In this document: positions 20,872 to 34,361 of the stretch, piece after piece
Layout: each line of letters opens with the position of its first letter
Numbering within the stretch: the stretch's first letter is position 1
Source: Marsupella aquatica
Taxonomy: Eukaryota > Marchantiophyta
Reading direction: 5' to 3'
DNA: 64,000 nucleotides
NCBI GenBank assembly: GCA_973895155.1
Contig: OZ316896.1
Coordinates: 6,820,001 to 6,884,000 of the forward strand
The notes under the pieces: generated by a model
The model's input: only the letters and a program-made list of their open reading frames with translations
Database searches by the model: none
What the model was told of the DNA's origin: nothing
Translations under genes and position numbers: made by a program

Positions 20872-23800
20872 TGTAGTTTGCCATAGAGAACCAAAAATCA
20901 CATTTTAAAGTCTCCAAACTCGGTATTCGTTCCCTTTAAGAACAAGATGGGGTTGGTTTGATGTAATAAACTAAAAACAAAGCTTTAAGCTCTTGTGTCA
21001 CACATAGTAATCAATCTTGACTACTTTAATCAGGTACTTTGAAGATCGCTCCACAGCGGTGAATAGTTTTTGATGATAACTCAACATCAGATAACCTTCA
21101 ATTAAGCAAAAGATTGCAATTAACAAAACACAAGGAAAAATCTCTCAGAGTATGCTTAAGGGAGTCTGGAATAGACCAAGGTTACTCCTTAGACATAAGT
21201 AATAATGTAATGACTTTAAAGGAATCCAAATCCACACGGCTTTTCAGATCTAAACTGCATACTAGAGTATCCTTTTAAAATGCTGGCAACATGTCTTGAC
21301 CTTTCTTCCTAAGTGATACTTAGTCAAGATCTAAAAGGATAAATACTTCAGCATTTAGATGGTACTAAGCAACATGAAGGTGAAAACATCATTTCCAATG
21401 CAACTTAAACTCAATGAGTTAACTCTAAGAACTTGTGAGATTACAATGTGTCACCAAAGCGGAATCTGACATTATAATTCACGAGATTCATAACTGAGGT
21501 TTTACTTCAAGTATTTGGGTTCCAAAATACAAGAAGGAGGTAAGTCTCTCCAAATGTTAAACCTGATCTCGAACTCATAGATTCATGATCAACTAGTTTA
21601 ACACAAGGGAGAGGCAAAACTGCAAAACTTAACCATCTCTCTACACTAGGGGAAGAGGTATAAATAGTGATGAACTACAGAATAAGAGGTCACAGGGTCG
21701 AAGAGACATGCCTCTTCATACCCCTCAAAATTTTAAAATGGCGATTCAGTAAGTGAAAAGCCGGAAAAATGGCTAAGTATGAACTCTTAAACTCTTAAAA
21801 ACTTAAACTCTTAAAAACGTAAAAACTTAAACTCTTAAACTCTTAATTTCGGTATACTAAAAATTGAGTAGATTCAACTATTTTTAACTTTCTACTCCTG
21901 GTTCGGAAAACTCTGAAATTTTTCCAGTAGGGTTTCCTAGGTACAGACTACAGCCTAAAGAAGTATGACAGCTTCTAAAGCTCTACAACACATTTAGAAA
22001 AATTGGTAAAAGTACTATACTTTTCAATACTAGCTAAAAAGATAGTCTCCTTCAAGCTTGTTGTCGAATATCATCGGGTTCGAGCAGCTCCACGTAGGTG
22101 ACAGTCCGATTCTGTGTTACCTCCATCAGCTCAGTCTGACGTGGTGATCCTCGAGAGTAGGGTAGGCACCTTAGTTGTCTCTCAGGATACATCAAAGGCA
22201 TTCGCTTCATCAAATAACAGGAATCTATACGAAGAGCTTCTCTGTATATCCCTAGTACATCATAGTTGTTGCAGGTGGCAGCATACACTTGAGGATAGTG
22301 ATGCAGAAACTCATCACTATTCATCATCCTGGAATAGAAGGGTCGAAGTCTCCATTTGACATCTCTGAAATACCGGTTGAAGCTGGGCAGAGTTTGAGAG
22401 GTAAGGTGGAAGAGAAGTCAGTAATGAGCGCCTATGTCTTGCATTCCTTCCCTTTCAAGGTGAGCTCTTCATCCGTTGTGGAGTCCCGTTGAACTAGTTG
22501 TAAGATGTCACGATCACAGAGTCGCCAAATCTTAAGGTGTAACTCGTAAAGCAGTGAACTAGTAAACTCGTAAACTGAGTTTACTCGTAACTTAGGAACT
22601 TAGTAACTTTGAATGCTGTTTTAGTTACAGTTAGCAATAATTGCAGTCTAAACACCGTAAAAAATTTAAAAATTTTCAGTTTCTTCATGCTTTTGGAATT
22701 ACCCACTACTTACATAGCCCTCTCCTCAAGCGGCGCCGTGCCCTCACAAGCCTTTCTGAAGTCTTCCACCAGAACTAAATCGCCTTTGAAATGCACATTG
22801 GTTTCAATTGTGTATTAAGTTTGATACTTGACTGGACAATTTGTCAAGCAACTTGTATACTTGCTTAACTTTTGGTGAAATTGTGGAAATATCTGGTACT
22901 TGCTTCTTTTTCTTGGTTTTTGCTTTTTCAAATTCAGAGCTAGAGCTGGTTTCATCATTTGAAGAACTAGGTGTTGTCCTTTTAGTGTTCTCTTCACTGC
23001 TGTTGTCACTCCCCTCGTCTGACATGGATTCTGATTCAGAATTGAGTTTCTTTTTCTTTTTCTTCTTAATATATTTCTTGAGCTCTTTTTTCAATCTTTT
23101 CTTTCCAGACACTTCTGAATCAACATATTTCTGTGCTGCAGCTAAAGCTTCTCCATATGTGGTTCCACCTTCTCTTCTCACATATCTTGCAATTCTAGAT
23201 GGCAGTCCATTTATGAACCAATCTCTGACTGTTGATTTTGATGTAGCCGGGTTGTATTTGTCAACTAACTCTTCCAGCTTATCTGCATATTTCCGAACAG
23301 ATCCATACTTGTTCATTTTTAAATAAGAAATTTTTGTGAAGGCTCTTGCTGCTGCCCCATCTTCTTTGTATTTCTCTAAAAATGCAGCTTTTGTCTTTGT
23401 CCAGTCATTTTTATCTAAAAATCGATGATGCCACTTTTGTGCTCCTTTCTTCATAAGTCCTCCAAAAATGCTTGCCTTCTCAGCGTCTTGGCTATGTCCA
23501 TTTGAAATTGCAGTAGCTTCAAACTCCTTTAAGTAGGTCTCTGCATCCTCTTTAGATGTCCCTTTGAAGGTGTCATAGCGAATATTATTCCGGGCCATGT
23601 TGATCAAATGAGTAGGAAGAAATAAACTAGGCTGTGAAGGAGTGGCATTGAGATTCAATCAGGTGGAGGAATCTTTTAGGTGCAGATGAGGCTCCTTGTT
23701 TCTTCTTCCAAATTGGTTGACTATTCTCACTCAGATATCCCTTATCTTGACTACCTGTGTCTTTTTTATAATTTGAATAGAGACCGCCTTAAGCTCTCCC

Positions 23801-25938
23801 ATAATTTTTGTTTAACTCTCATCAGTCCAAATGAGGGAGAATTGGGGTGAGCTCTAAGTGTGGTGCTAGTGTCACGGAAAACACTAACATTGTCTCTCAT
23901 TTCTTGATCTGGTGTAACATCTCTGATCAATCTTCCTGCAAGTCTAACTGGAAGTGCAAAAGCATTTCAATCGGATGGTGTTAGTTTATTCGTGGTAGCC
24001 ATGGTCAAGGTTCACAGGATTGTTGACTCAAGGTAGCTCTCTCCTCATGAATTCAGGAAAATGGGACTTTGCAATTTGCTGAAGATTTGAATAGTCATAT
24101 TGGTTAACTCTTTGGAGCTCTGAAGGGTCGTCATCTCGTAGCTTTCTTTGTCAGAGACTGAAGGAATGCGCTCTGCACATTTGTATCAGTCTGAAGATTT
24201 GAATAGTTATATTGGTTAACTCTTTGGAGCTCTGAAGGGTCGTCATCTCGTAGCTTTCTTTGTCAGAGACTGAAGGAATGCGCTCTGCACATTTGTATCA
24301 GTCTGAAGATTTGAATAGTTGCTGATTTTTCTTCGCGTCGTGACTTCCAATTTCGCTTCCCTTTGTCAGTCATTCCTCATTCTGAAAGACATTTCTTTTG
24401 GAGGAGAGTTGGTGCGGGTGCATTCTTGGAGATCCTTGGTTTACAAGAGGCAGCTTCAATGGTCGCACCGTTCCGTCATTTCTCAAATCCACGCCCTTTC
24501 AAGTTTGCTCGATCCATGGCTTGTATGCCCCTTTGTTGACACTTCTCTGCATATGGTGTCCGCAAGCGTTGTGTCGTTTCATCGAGTTCTCGGCGAGGTG
24601 CGTCTCTTCCGTGTGTCCCGTCAACTTGTAACCCTTCAACTAGTAAACACTTAACTTGTAAACTCGTAAAGTCATAATCGTCACGACGCTTACCCGTAAC
24701 TCGTAAGGGTTAACCCGCAATGCCTTATCCCCTCGTATCTCGGCGAGTCCTTAGTAGCAAAGTACCCTTTCCACTTCAGATTTCTCACTGCTTTAGCTAA
24801 CCTACTTTATCTGTGCCTCCGATTTTGTCTTTGCATCAATGTACTAGCTAAGTCTTGTATAGAAATCACTATATATTCCTCTCTTGTAATTCTTCCATTT
24901 AGCCTTAATATAACCAAATGTAGATTTACTCGTTCCCACCAAGTAATAGATAGCCAATTATGAACTCCATACTACATCTCACACTTAACACCAAAGTTTG
25001 CGCATATCTATTGTGCAAGATGGCATAAGATATTCTAAAAAAAATAAAATCTCCAACTATTTATCTATGGCTTTTGCCGCCTAATTTTCCTAACAGTCTA
25101 TCAAATTGGTTGCACTTTTATCTAAGTCGACTTCTCATAATGTAAGAAGTTCATACTCTTCCTATACTATAGATTTAATTGACCAAAGTGAACTGTCTCT
25201 TAATTTCCTATCTTTCTTCTCTACAATTATGGTAAGTTAAAGTCTACCAGCTCTCTTGATTTAATTAAATCAGACTTAATCCCTCCTCTAAAAGTAGCTT
25301 CTTCCTACCACAACTTAGGAAGTCATGCTATAATTAAAGTCCTCCTAACAATCATATGGAGACTTTACTCAATCTCCTTTCTTAATTCCAAAGCATTGCT
25401 TTTTAAGCACTTTTAAGCCTCTTCTTCTTAGCCTTCATTTTTCTCCTTCCTCTCATAACAAGGAGAACTCCTTCTCGAATTACCTCTGCAAATGCAGCTG
25501 GTGCATCTGTGAAAGTGTAAGGTCGAGCTTCCAAAACTTGAATTGACCATTCTTCATATGTATCCATAAGGAATATTTCTTTCTGTAATTTCTCAATCAA
25601 TTCAATTCTGAAATTTGACATCCACTGCCTGCATATCATATTACCCCTTCTCCAAGAGATAAACAATGAAGTCTTGAGAAAGATGTCCTTTCTATAAGAG
25701 GAATGGCCTTCCCTCCTATATCCATTCATCTTTCTCCCTTGGTTATAATAGAGTTAAAATCAGAGTAGAGATAACTTCCTCCTAAATGGAATTGGCCTAA
25801 CTCCACTTACAATGGTTACTCTCTTTCTCCCTGGCCTGAAAATCTCTCTTAAAATCCAAGGCTTCTAATTTGGTCATTCACTGCCTAATGTCAAACCATT
25901 CCTGAATCTGTTCCCCGGCAGCGGCGCCAAAAATCTCA
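20872..25938 (-). mobile_element. Retroelement unit 5
   Basis: Full 5,067-bp unit: LTR 20872-22443, internal 22444-25938. A variant at 21063. Confidence 0.88.
22804..23658 (-). CDS. Gag capsid protein, unit 5
   Basis: Protein identical to unit 1 gag; preferred start ATG at 23598. Confidence 0.75.
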   Translation of the reverse strand: MNLNATPSQPSLFLPTHLINMARNNIRYDTFKGTSKEDAETYLKEFEATAISNGHSQDAEKASIFGGLMKKGAQKWHHRFLDKNDWTKTKAAFLEKYKEDGAAARAFTKISYLKMNKYGSVRKYADKLEELVDKYNPATSKSTVRDWFINGLPSRIARYVRREGGTTYGEALAAAQKYVDSEVSGKKRLKKELKKYIKKKKKKKLNSESESMSDEGSDNSSEENTKRTTPSSSNDETSSSSEFEKAKTKKKKQVPDISTISPKVKQVYKLLDKLSSQVSNLIHN

Positions 25939-28900
25939 TGTAGTTTGCCATAGAGAACCAAAAATCACATTTTAAAGTCTCCAAACTCGGTATTCGTTCC
26001 CTTTAAGAACAAGATGGGGTTGGTTTGATGTAATAAACTAAAAACAAAGCTTTAAGCTCTTGTGTCACACATAGTAATCAATCTTGACTACTTTAATCAG
26101 GTACTTTGAAGATCGCTCCACAGCGGTGAGTAGTTTTTGATGATAACTCAACATCAGATAACCTTCAATTAAGCAAAAGATTGCAATTAACAAAACACAA
26201 GGAAAAATCTCTCAGAGTATGCTTAAGGGAGTCTGGAATAGACCAAGGTTACTCCTTAGACATAAGTAATAATGTAATGACTTTAAAGGAATCCAAATCC
26301 ACACGGCTTTTCAGATCTAAACTGCATACTAGAGTATCCTTTTAAAATGCTGGCAACATGTCTTGACCTTTCTTCCTAAGTGATACTTAGTCAAGATCTA
26401 AAAGGATAAATACTTCAGCATTTAGATGGTACTAAGCAACATGAAGGTGAAAACATCATTTCCAATGCAACTTAAACTCAATGAGTTAACTCTAAGAACT
26501 TGTGAGATTACAATGTGTCACCAAAGCGGAATCTGACATTATAATTCACGAGATTCATAACTGAGGTTTTACTTCAAGTATTTGGGTTCCAAAATACAAG
26601 AAGGAGGTAAGTCTCTCCAAATGTTAAACCTGATCTCGAACTCATAGATTCATGATCAACTAGTTTAACACAAGGGAGAGGCAAAACTGCAAAACTTAAC
26701 CATCTCTCTACACTAGGGGAAGAGGTATAAATAGTGATGAACTACAGAATAAGAGGTCACAGGGTCGAAGAGACATGCCTCTTCATACCCCTCAAAATTT
26801 TAAAATGGCGATTCAGTAAGTGAAAAGCCGGAAAAATGGCTAAGTATGAACTCTTAAACTCTTAAAAACTTAAACTCTTAAAAACGTAAAAACTTAAACT
26901 CTTAAACTCTTAATTTCGGTATACTAAAAATTGAGTAGATTCAACTATTTTTAACTTTCTACTCCTGGTTCGGAAAACTCTGAAATTTTTCCAGTAGGGT
27001 TTCCTAGGTACAGACTACAGCCTAAAGAAGTATGACAGCTTCTAAAGCTCTACAACACATTTAGAAAAATTGGTAAAAGTACTATACTTTTCAATACTAG
27101 CTAAAAAGATAGTCTCCTTCAAGCTTGTTGTCGAATATCATCGGGTTCGAGCAGCTCCACGTAGGTGACAGTCCGATTCTGTGTTACCTCCATCAGCTCA
27201 GTCTGACGTGGTGATCCTCGAGAGTAGGGTAGGCACCTTAGTTGTCTCTCAGGATACATCAAAGGCATTCGCTTCATCAAATAACAGGAATCTATACGAA
27301 GAGCTTCTCTGTATATCCCTAGTACATCATAGTTGTTGCAGGTGGCAGCATACACTTGAGGATAGTGATGCAGAAACTCATCACTATTCATCATCCTGGA
27401 ATAGAAGGGTCGAAGTCTCCATTTGACATCTCTGAAATACCGGTTGAAGCTGGGCAGAGTTTGAGAGGTAAGGTGGAAGAGAAGTCAGTAATGAGCGCCT
27501 ATGTCTTGCATTCCTTCCCTTTCAAGGTGAGCTCTTCATCCGTTGTGGAGTCCCGTTGAACTAGTTGTAAGATGTCACGATCACAGAGTCGCCAAATCTT
27601 AAGGTGTAACTCGTAAAGCAGTGAACTAGTAAACTCGTAAACTGAGTTTACTCGTAACTTAGGAACTTAGTAACTTTGAATGCTGTTTTAGTTACAGTTA
27701 GCAATAATTGCAGTCTAAACACCGTAAAAAATTTAAAAATTTTCAGTTTCTTCATGCTTTTGGAATTACCCACTACTTACATAGCCCTCTCCTCAAGCGG
27801 CGCCGTGCCCTCACAAGCCTTTCTGAAGTCTTCCACCAGAACTAAATCGCCTTTGAAATGCACATTGGTTTCAATTGTGTATTAAGTTTGATACTTGACT
27901 GGACAATTTGTCAAGCAACTTGTATACTTGCTTAACTTTTGGTGAAATTGTGGAAATATCTGGTACTTGCTTCTTTTTCTTGGTTTTTGCTTTTTCAAAT
28001 TCAGAGCTAGAGCTGGTTTCATCATTTGAAGAACTAGGTGTTGTCCTTTTAGTGTTCTCTTCACTGCTGTTGTCACTCCCCTCGTCTGACATGGATTCTG
28101 ATTCAGAATTGAGTTTCTTTTTCTTTTTCTTCTTAATATATTTCTTGAGCTCTTTTTTCAATCTTTTCTTTCCAGACACTTCTGAATCAACATATTTCTG
28201 TGCTGCAGCTAAAGCTTCTCCATATGTGGTTCCACCTTCTCTTCTCACATATCTTGCAATTCTAGATGGCAGTCCATTTATGAACCAATCTCTGACTGTT
28301 GATTTTGATGTAGCCGGGTTGTATTTGTCAACTAACTCTTCCAGCTTATCTGCATATTTCCGAACAGATCCATACTTGTTCATTTTTAAATAAGAAATTT
28401 TTGTGAAGGCTCTTGCTGCTGCCCCATCTTCTTTGTATTTCTCTAAAAATGCAGCTTTTGTCTTTGTCCAGTCATTTTTATCTAAAAATCGATGATGCCA
28501 CTTTTGTGCTCCTTTCTTCATAAGTCCTCCAAAAATGCTTGCCTTCTCAGCGTCTTGGCTATGTCCATTTGAAATTGCAGTAGCTTCAAACTCCTTTAAG
28601 TAGGTCTCTGCATCCTCTTTAGATGTCCCTTTGAAGGTGTCATAGCGAATATTATTCCGGGCCATGTTGATCAAATGAGTAGGAAGAAATAAACTAGGCT
28701 GTGAAGGAGTGGCATTGAGATTCAATCAGGTGGAGGAATCTTTTAGGTGCAGATGAGGCTCCTTGTTTCTTCTTCCAAATTGGTTGACTATTCTCACTCA
28801 GATATCCCTTATCTTGACTACCTGTGTCTTTTTTATAATTTGAATAGAGACCGCCTTAAGCTCTCCCATAATTTTTGTTTAACTCTCATCAGTCCAAATG

Positions 28901-31005
28901 AGGGAGAATTGGGGTGAGCTCTAAGTGTGGTGCTAGTGTCACGGAAAACACTAACATTGTCTCTCATTTCTTGATCTGGTGTAACATCTCTGATCAATCT
29001 TCCTGCAAGTCTAACTGGAAGTGCAAAAGCATTTCAATCGGATGGTGTTAGTTTATTCGTGGTAGCCATGGTCAAGGTTCACAGGATTGTTGACTCAAGG
29101 TAGCTCTCTCCTCATGAATTCAGGAAAATGGGACTTTGCAATTTGCTGAAGATTTGAATAGTCATATTGGTTAACTCTTTGGAGCTCTGAAGGGTCGTCA
29201 TCTCGTAGCTTTCTTTGTCAGAGACTGAAGGAATGCGCTCTGCACATTTGTATCAGTCTGAAGATTTGAATAGTTATATTGGTTAACTCTTTGGAGCTCT
29301 GAAGGGTCGTCATCTCGTAGCTTTCTTTGTCAGAGACTGAAGGAATGCGCTCTGCACATTTGTATCAGTCTGAAGATTTGAATAGTTGCTGATTTTTCTT
29401 CGCGTCGTGACTTCCAATTTCGCTTCCCTTTGTCAGTCATTCCTCATTCTGAAAGACATTTCTTTTGGAGGAGAGTTGGTGCGGGTGCATTCTTGGAGAT
29501 CCTTGGTTTACAAGAGGCAGCTTCAATGGTCGCACCGTTCCGTCATTTCTCAAATCCACGCCCTTTCAAGTTTGCTCGATCCATGGCTTGTATGCCCCTT
29601 TGTTGACACTTCTCTGCATATGGTGTCCGCAAGCGTTGTGTCGTTTCATCGAGTTCTCGGCGAGGTGCGTCTCTTCCGTGTGTCCCGTCAACTTGTAACC
29701 CTTCAACTAGTAAACACTTAACTTGTAAACTCGTAAAGTCATAATCGTCACGACGCTTACCCGTAACTCGTAAGGGTTAACCCGCAATGCCTTATCCCCT
29801 CGTATCTCGGCGAGTCCTTAGTAGCAAAGTACCCTTTCCACTTCAGATTTCTCACTGCTTTAGCTAACCTACTTTATCTGTGCCTCCGATTTTGTCTTTG
29901 CATCAATGTACTAGCTAAGTCTTGTATAGAAATCACTATATATTCCTCTCTTGTAATTCTTCCATTTAGCCTTAATATAACCAAATGTAGATTTACTCGT
30001 TCCCACCAAGTAATAGATAGCCAATTATGAACTCCATACTACATCTCACACTTAACACCAAAGTTTGCGCATATCTATTGTGCAAGATGGCATAAGATAT
30101 TCTAAAAAAAATAAAATCTCCAACTATTTATCTATGGCTTTTGCCGCCTAATTTTCCTAACAGTCTATCAAATTGGTTGCACTTTTATCTAAGTCGACTT
30201 CTCATAATGTAAGAAGTTCATACTCTTCCTATACTATAGATTTAATTGACCAAAGTGAACTGTCTCTTAATTTCCTATCTTTCTTCTCTACAATTATGGT
30301 AAGTTAAAGTCTACCAGCTCTCTTGATTTAATTAAATCAGACTTAATCCCTCCTCTAAAAGTAGCTTCTTCCTACCACAACTTAGGAAGTCATGCTATAA
30401 TTAAAGTCCTCCTAACAATCATATGGAGACTTTACTCAATCTCCTTTCTTAATTCCAAAGCATTGCTTTTTAAGCACTTTTAAGCCTCTTCTTCTTAGCC
30501 TTCATTTTTCTCCTTCCTCTCATAACAAGGAGAACTCCTTCTCGAATTACCTCTGCAAATGCAGCTGGTGCATCTGTGAAAGTGTAAGGTCGAGCTTCCA
30601 AAACTTGAATTGACCATTCTTCATATGTATCCATAAGGAATATTTCTTTCTGTAATTTCTCAATCAATTCAATTCTGAAATTTGACATCCACTGCCTGCA
30701 TATCATATTACCCCTTCTCCAAGAGATAAACAATGAAGTCTTGAGAAAGATGTCCTTTCTATAAGAGGAATGGCCTTCCCTCCTATATCCATTCATCTTT
30801 CTCCCTTGGTTATAATAGAGTTAAAATCAGAGTAGAGATAACTTCCTCCTAAATGGAATTGGCCTAACTCCACTTACAATGGTTACTCTCTTTCTCCCTG
30901 GCCTGAAAATCTCTCTTAAAATCCAAGGCTTCTAATTTGGTCATTCACTGCCTAATGTCAAACCATTCCTGAATCTGTTCCCCGGCAGCGGCGCCAAAAA
31001 TCTCA
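25939..31005 (-). mobile_element. Retroelement unit 6
   Basis: Full 5,067-bp unit: LTR 25939-27510, internal 27511-31005. G variant at 26130. Confidence 0.88.
27871..28725 (-). CDS. Gag capsid protein, unit 6
   Basis: Protein identical to unit 1 gag; preferred start ATG at 28665. Confidence 0.75.
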   Translation of the reverse strand: MNLNATPSQPSLFLPTHLINMARNNIRYDTFKGTSKEDAETYLKEFEATAISNGHSQDAEKASIFGGLMKKGAQKWHHRFLDKNDWTKTKAAFLEKYKEDGAAARAFTKISYLKMNKYGSVRKYADKLEELVDKYNPATSKSTVRDWFINGLPSRIARYVRREGGTTYGEALAAAQKYVDSEVSGKKRLKKELKKYIKKKKKKKLNSESESMSDEGSDNSSEENTKRTTPSSSNDETSSSSEFEKAKTKKKKQVPDISTISPKVKQVYKLLDKLSSQVSNLIHN

Positions 31006-34000
31006 TGTAGTTTGCCATAGAGAACCAAAAATCACATTTTAAAGTCTCCAAACTCGGTATTCGTTCCCTTTAAGAACAAGATGGGGTTGGTTTGATGTAA
31101 TAAACTAAAAACAAAGCTTTAAGCTCTTGTGTCACACATAGTAATCAATCTTGACTACTTTAATCAGGTACTTTGAAGATCGCTCCACAGCGGTGAGTAG
31201 TTTTTGATGATAACTCAACATCAGATAACCTTCAATTAAGCAAAAGATTGCAATTAACAAAACACAAGGAAAAATCTCTCAGAGTATGCTTAAGGGAGTC
31301 TGGAATAGACCAAGGTTACTCCTTAGACATAAGTAATAATGTAATGACTTTAAAGGAATCCAAATCCACACGGCTTTTCAGATCTAAACTGCATACTAGA
31401 GTATCCTTTTAAAATGCTGGCAACATGTCTTGACCTTTCTTCCTAAGTGATACTTAGTCAAGATCTAAAAGGATAAATACTTCAGCATTTAGACGGTACT
31501 AAGCAACATGAAGGTGAAAACATCATTTCCAATGCAACTTAAACTCAATGAGTTAACTCTAAGAACTTGTGAGATTACAATGTGTCACCAAAGCGGAATC
31601 TGACATTATAATTCACGAGATTCATAACTGAGGTTTTACTTCAAGTATTTGGGTTCCAAAATACAAGAAGGAGGTAAGTCTCTCCAAATGTTAAACCTGA
31701 TCTCGAACTCATAGATTCATGATCAACTAGTTTAACACAAGGGAGAGGCAAAACTGCAAAACTTAACCATCTCTCTACACTAGGGGAAGAGGTATAAATA
31801 GTGATGAACTACAGAATAAGAGGTCACAGGGTCGAAGAGACATGCCTCTTCATACCCCTCAAAATTTTAAAATGGCGATTCAGTAAGTGAAAAGCCGGAA
31901 AAATGGCTAAGTATGAACTCTTAAACTCTTAAAAACTTAAACTCTTAAAAACGTAAAAACTTAAACTCTTAAACTCTTAATTTCGGTATACTAAAAATTG
32001 AGTAGATTCAACTATTTTTAACTTTCTACTCCTGGTTCGGAAAACTCTGAAATTTTTCCAGTAGGGTTTCCTAGGTACAGACTACAGCCTAAAGAAGTAT
32101 GACAGCTTCTAAAGCTCTACAACACATTTAGAAAAATTGGTAAAAGTACTATACTTTTCAATACTAGCTAAAAAGATAGTCTCCTTCAAGCTTGTTGTCG
32201 AATATCATCGGGTTCGAGCAGCTCCACGTAGGTGACAGTCCGATTCTGTGTTACCTCCATCAGCTCAGTCTGACGTGGTGATCCTCGAGAGTAGGGTAGG
32301 CACCTTAGTTGTCTCTCAGGATACATCAAAGGCATTCGCTTCATCAAATAACAGGAATCTATACGAAGAGCTTCTCTGTATATCCCTAGTACATCATAGT
32401 TGTTGCAGGTGGCAGCATACACTTGAGGATAGTGATGCAGAAACTCATCACTATTCATCATCCTGGAATAGAAGGGTCGAAGTCTCCATTTGACATCTCT
32501 GAAATACCGGTTGAAGCTGGGCAGAGTTTGAGAGGTAAGGTGGAAGAGAAGTCAGTAATGAGCGCCTATGTCTTGCATTCCTTCCCTTTCAAGGTGAGCT
32601 CTTCATCCGTTGTGGAGTCCCGTTGAACTAGTTGTAAGATGTCACGATCACAGAGTCGCCAAATCTTAAGGTGTAACTCGTAAAGCAGTGAACTAGTAAA
32701 CTCGTAAACTGAGTTTACTCGTAACTTAGGAACTTAGTAACTTTGAATGCTGTTTTAGTTACAGTTAGCAATAATTGCAGTCTAAACACCGTAAAAAATT
32801 TAAAAATTTTCAGTTTCTTCATGCTTTTGGAATTACCCACTACTTACATAGCCCTCTCCTCAAGCGGCGCCGTGCCCTCACAAGCCTTTCTGAAGTCTTC
32901 CACCAGAACTAAATCGCCTTTGAAATGCACATTGGTTTCAATTGTGTATTAAGTTTGATACTTGACTGGACAATTTGTCAAGCAACTTGTATACTTGCTT
33001 AACTTTTGGTGAAATTGTGGAAATATCTGGTACTTGCTTCTTTTTCTTGGTTTTTGCTTTTTCAAATTCAGAGCTAGAGCTGGTTTCATCATTTGAAGAA
33101 CTAGGTGTTGTCCTTTTAGTGTTCTCTTCACTGCTGTTGTCACTCCCCTCGTCTGACATGGATTCTGATTCAGAATTGAGTTTCTTTTTCTTTTTCTTCT
33201 TAATATATTTCTTGAGCTCTTTTTTCAATCTTTTCTTTCCAGACACTTCTGAATCAACATATTTCTGTGCTGCAGCTAAAGCTTCTCCATATGTGGTTCC
33301 ACCTTCTCTTCTCACATATCTTGCAATTCTAGATGGCAGTCCATTTATGAACCAATCTCTGACTGTTGATTTTGATGTAGCCGGGTTGTATTTGTCAACT
33401 AACTCTTCCAGCTTATCTGCATATTTCCGAACAGATCCATACTTGTTCATTTTTAAATAAGAAATTTTTGTGAAGGCTCTTGCTGCTGCCCCATCTTCTT
33501 TGTATTTCTCTAAAAATGCAGCTTTTGTCTTTGTCCAGTCATTTTTATCTAAAAATCGATGATGCCACTTTTGTGCTCCTTTCTTCATAAGTCCTCCAAA
33601 AATGCTTGCCTTCTCAGCGTCTTGGCTATGTCCATTTGAAATTGCAGTAGCTTCAAACTCCTTTAAGTAGGTCTCTGCATCCTCTTTAGATGTCCCTTTG
33701 AAGGTGTCATAGCGAATATTATTCCGGGCCATGTTGATCAAATGAGTAGGAAGAAATAAACTAGGCTGTGAAGGAGTGGCATTGAGATTCAATCAGGTGG
33801 AGGAATCTTTTAGGTGCAGATGAGGCTCCTTGTTTCTTCTTCCAAATTGGTTGACTATTCTCACTCAGATATCCCTTATCTTGACTACCTGTGTCTTTTT
33901 TATAATTTGAATAGAGACCGCCTTAAGCTCTCCCATAATTTTTGTTTAACTCTCATCAGTCCAAATGAGGGAGAATTGGGGTGAGCTCTAAGTGTGGTGC

Positions 34001-34361
34001 TAGTGTCACGGAAAACACTAACATTGTCTCTCATTTCTTGATCTGGTGTAACATCTCTGATCAATCTTCCTGCAAGTCTAACTGGAAGTGCAAAAGCATT
34101 TCAATCGGATGGTGTTAGTTTATTCGTGGTAGCCATGGTCAAGGTTCACAGGATTGTTGACTCAAGGTAGCTCTCTCCTCATGAATTCAGGAAAATGGGA
34201 CTTTGCAATTTGCTGAAGATTTGAATAGTCATATTGGTTAACTCTTTGGAGCTCTGAAGGGTCGTCATCTCGTAGCTTTCTTTGTCAGAGACTGAAGGAA
34301 TGCGCTCTGCACATTTGTATCAGTCTGAAGATTTGAATAGTTATATTGGTTAACTCTTTGG
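31006..34361 (-). mobile_element. Retroelement unit 7, 5'-truncated
   Basis: LTR 31006-32577 and internal sequence as far as the second 112-bp repeat, where homology to the other units stops after 34361. The PBS, the 108-aa ORF and an outer 5' LTR are therefore missing. G at 31197, private C at 31494. The right flank is the interior of another gag gene, unrelated to the left flank of the array, so array plus flanks are not one simple insertion. Confidence 0.88.
32938..33792 (-). CDS. Gag capsid protein, unit 7
   Basis: Protein identical to unit 1 gag; preferred start ATG at 33732. Intact even though the unit is cut 570 bp upstream. Confidence 0.75.
   Translation of the reverse strand: MNLNATPSQPSLFLPTHLINMARNNIRYDTFKGTSKEDAETYLKEFEATAISNGHSQDAEKASIFGGLMKKGAQKWHHRFLDKNDWTKTKAAFLEKYKEDGAAARAFTKISYLKMNKYGSVRKYADKLEELVDKYNPATSKSTVRDWFINGLPSRIARYVRREGGTTYGEALAAAQKYVDSEVSGKKRLKKELKKYIKKKKKKKLNSESESMSDEGSDNSSEENTKRTTPSSSNDETSSSSEFEKAKTKKKKQVPDISTISPKVKQVYKLLDKLSSQVSNLIHN

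Larger units (their letters stand above)
1159..34361 (-). repeat. Head-to-tail array of a 5,067-bp retroelement unit
   Basis: The same 5,067-bp sequence follows itself with exact periodicity: unit starts at 1159, 6226, 11293, 16360, 20872, 25939 and 31006. The fourth unit is 4,512 bp as assembled because a 100-N gap replaces about 654 bp. The seventh stops at 34361. I found only a few differences between units: G or A at offset 192 (1350, 6417, 11484, 16551, 21063, 26130 and 31197 read G, A, A, G, A, G, G), a private G at 1495, a private C at 31494, and one missing G after the gap in unit 4. Each unit contains one LTR and one internal region, so this is an LTR-sharing tandem array rather than separate insertions. 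Such arrays are usually explained by unequal recombination or insertion of concatemers; assembly error in a repeat this perfect cannot be excluded. Confidence 0.92.

Noticed and set aside
1159-34361. Plus-strand ORFs repeated in every unit (e.g. 161 aa at 3128-3613, 111 aa at 4606-4941)
   Set aside because: The first is the antisense of gag (its F/S-rich run mirrors the lysine/serine codons). The others are on the strand opposite to the element's PBS-defined direction and have no recognisable features.
1159-34361. CRISPR or classical satellite array
   Set aside because: The unit is 5 kb, has a PBS, an intact gag and a TG-ended LTR edge; it is a retroelement array.
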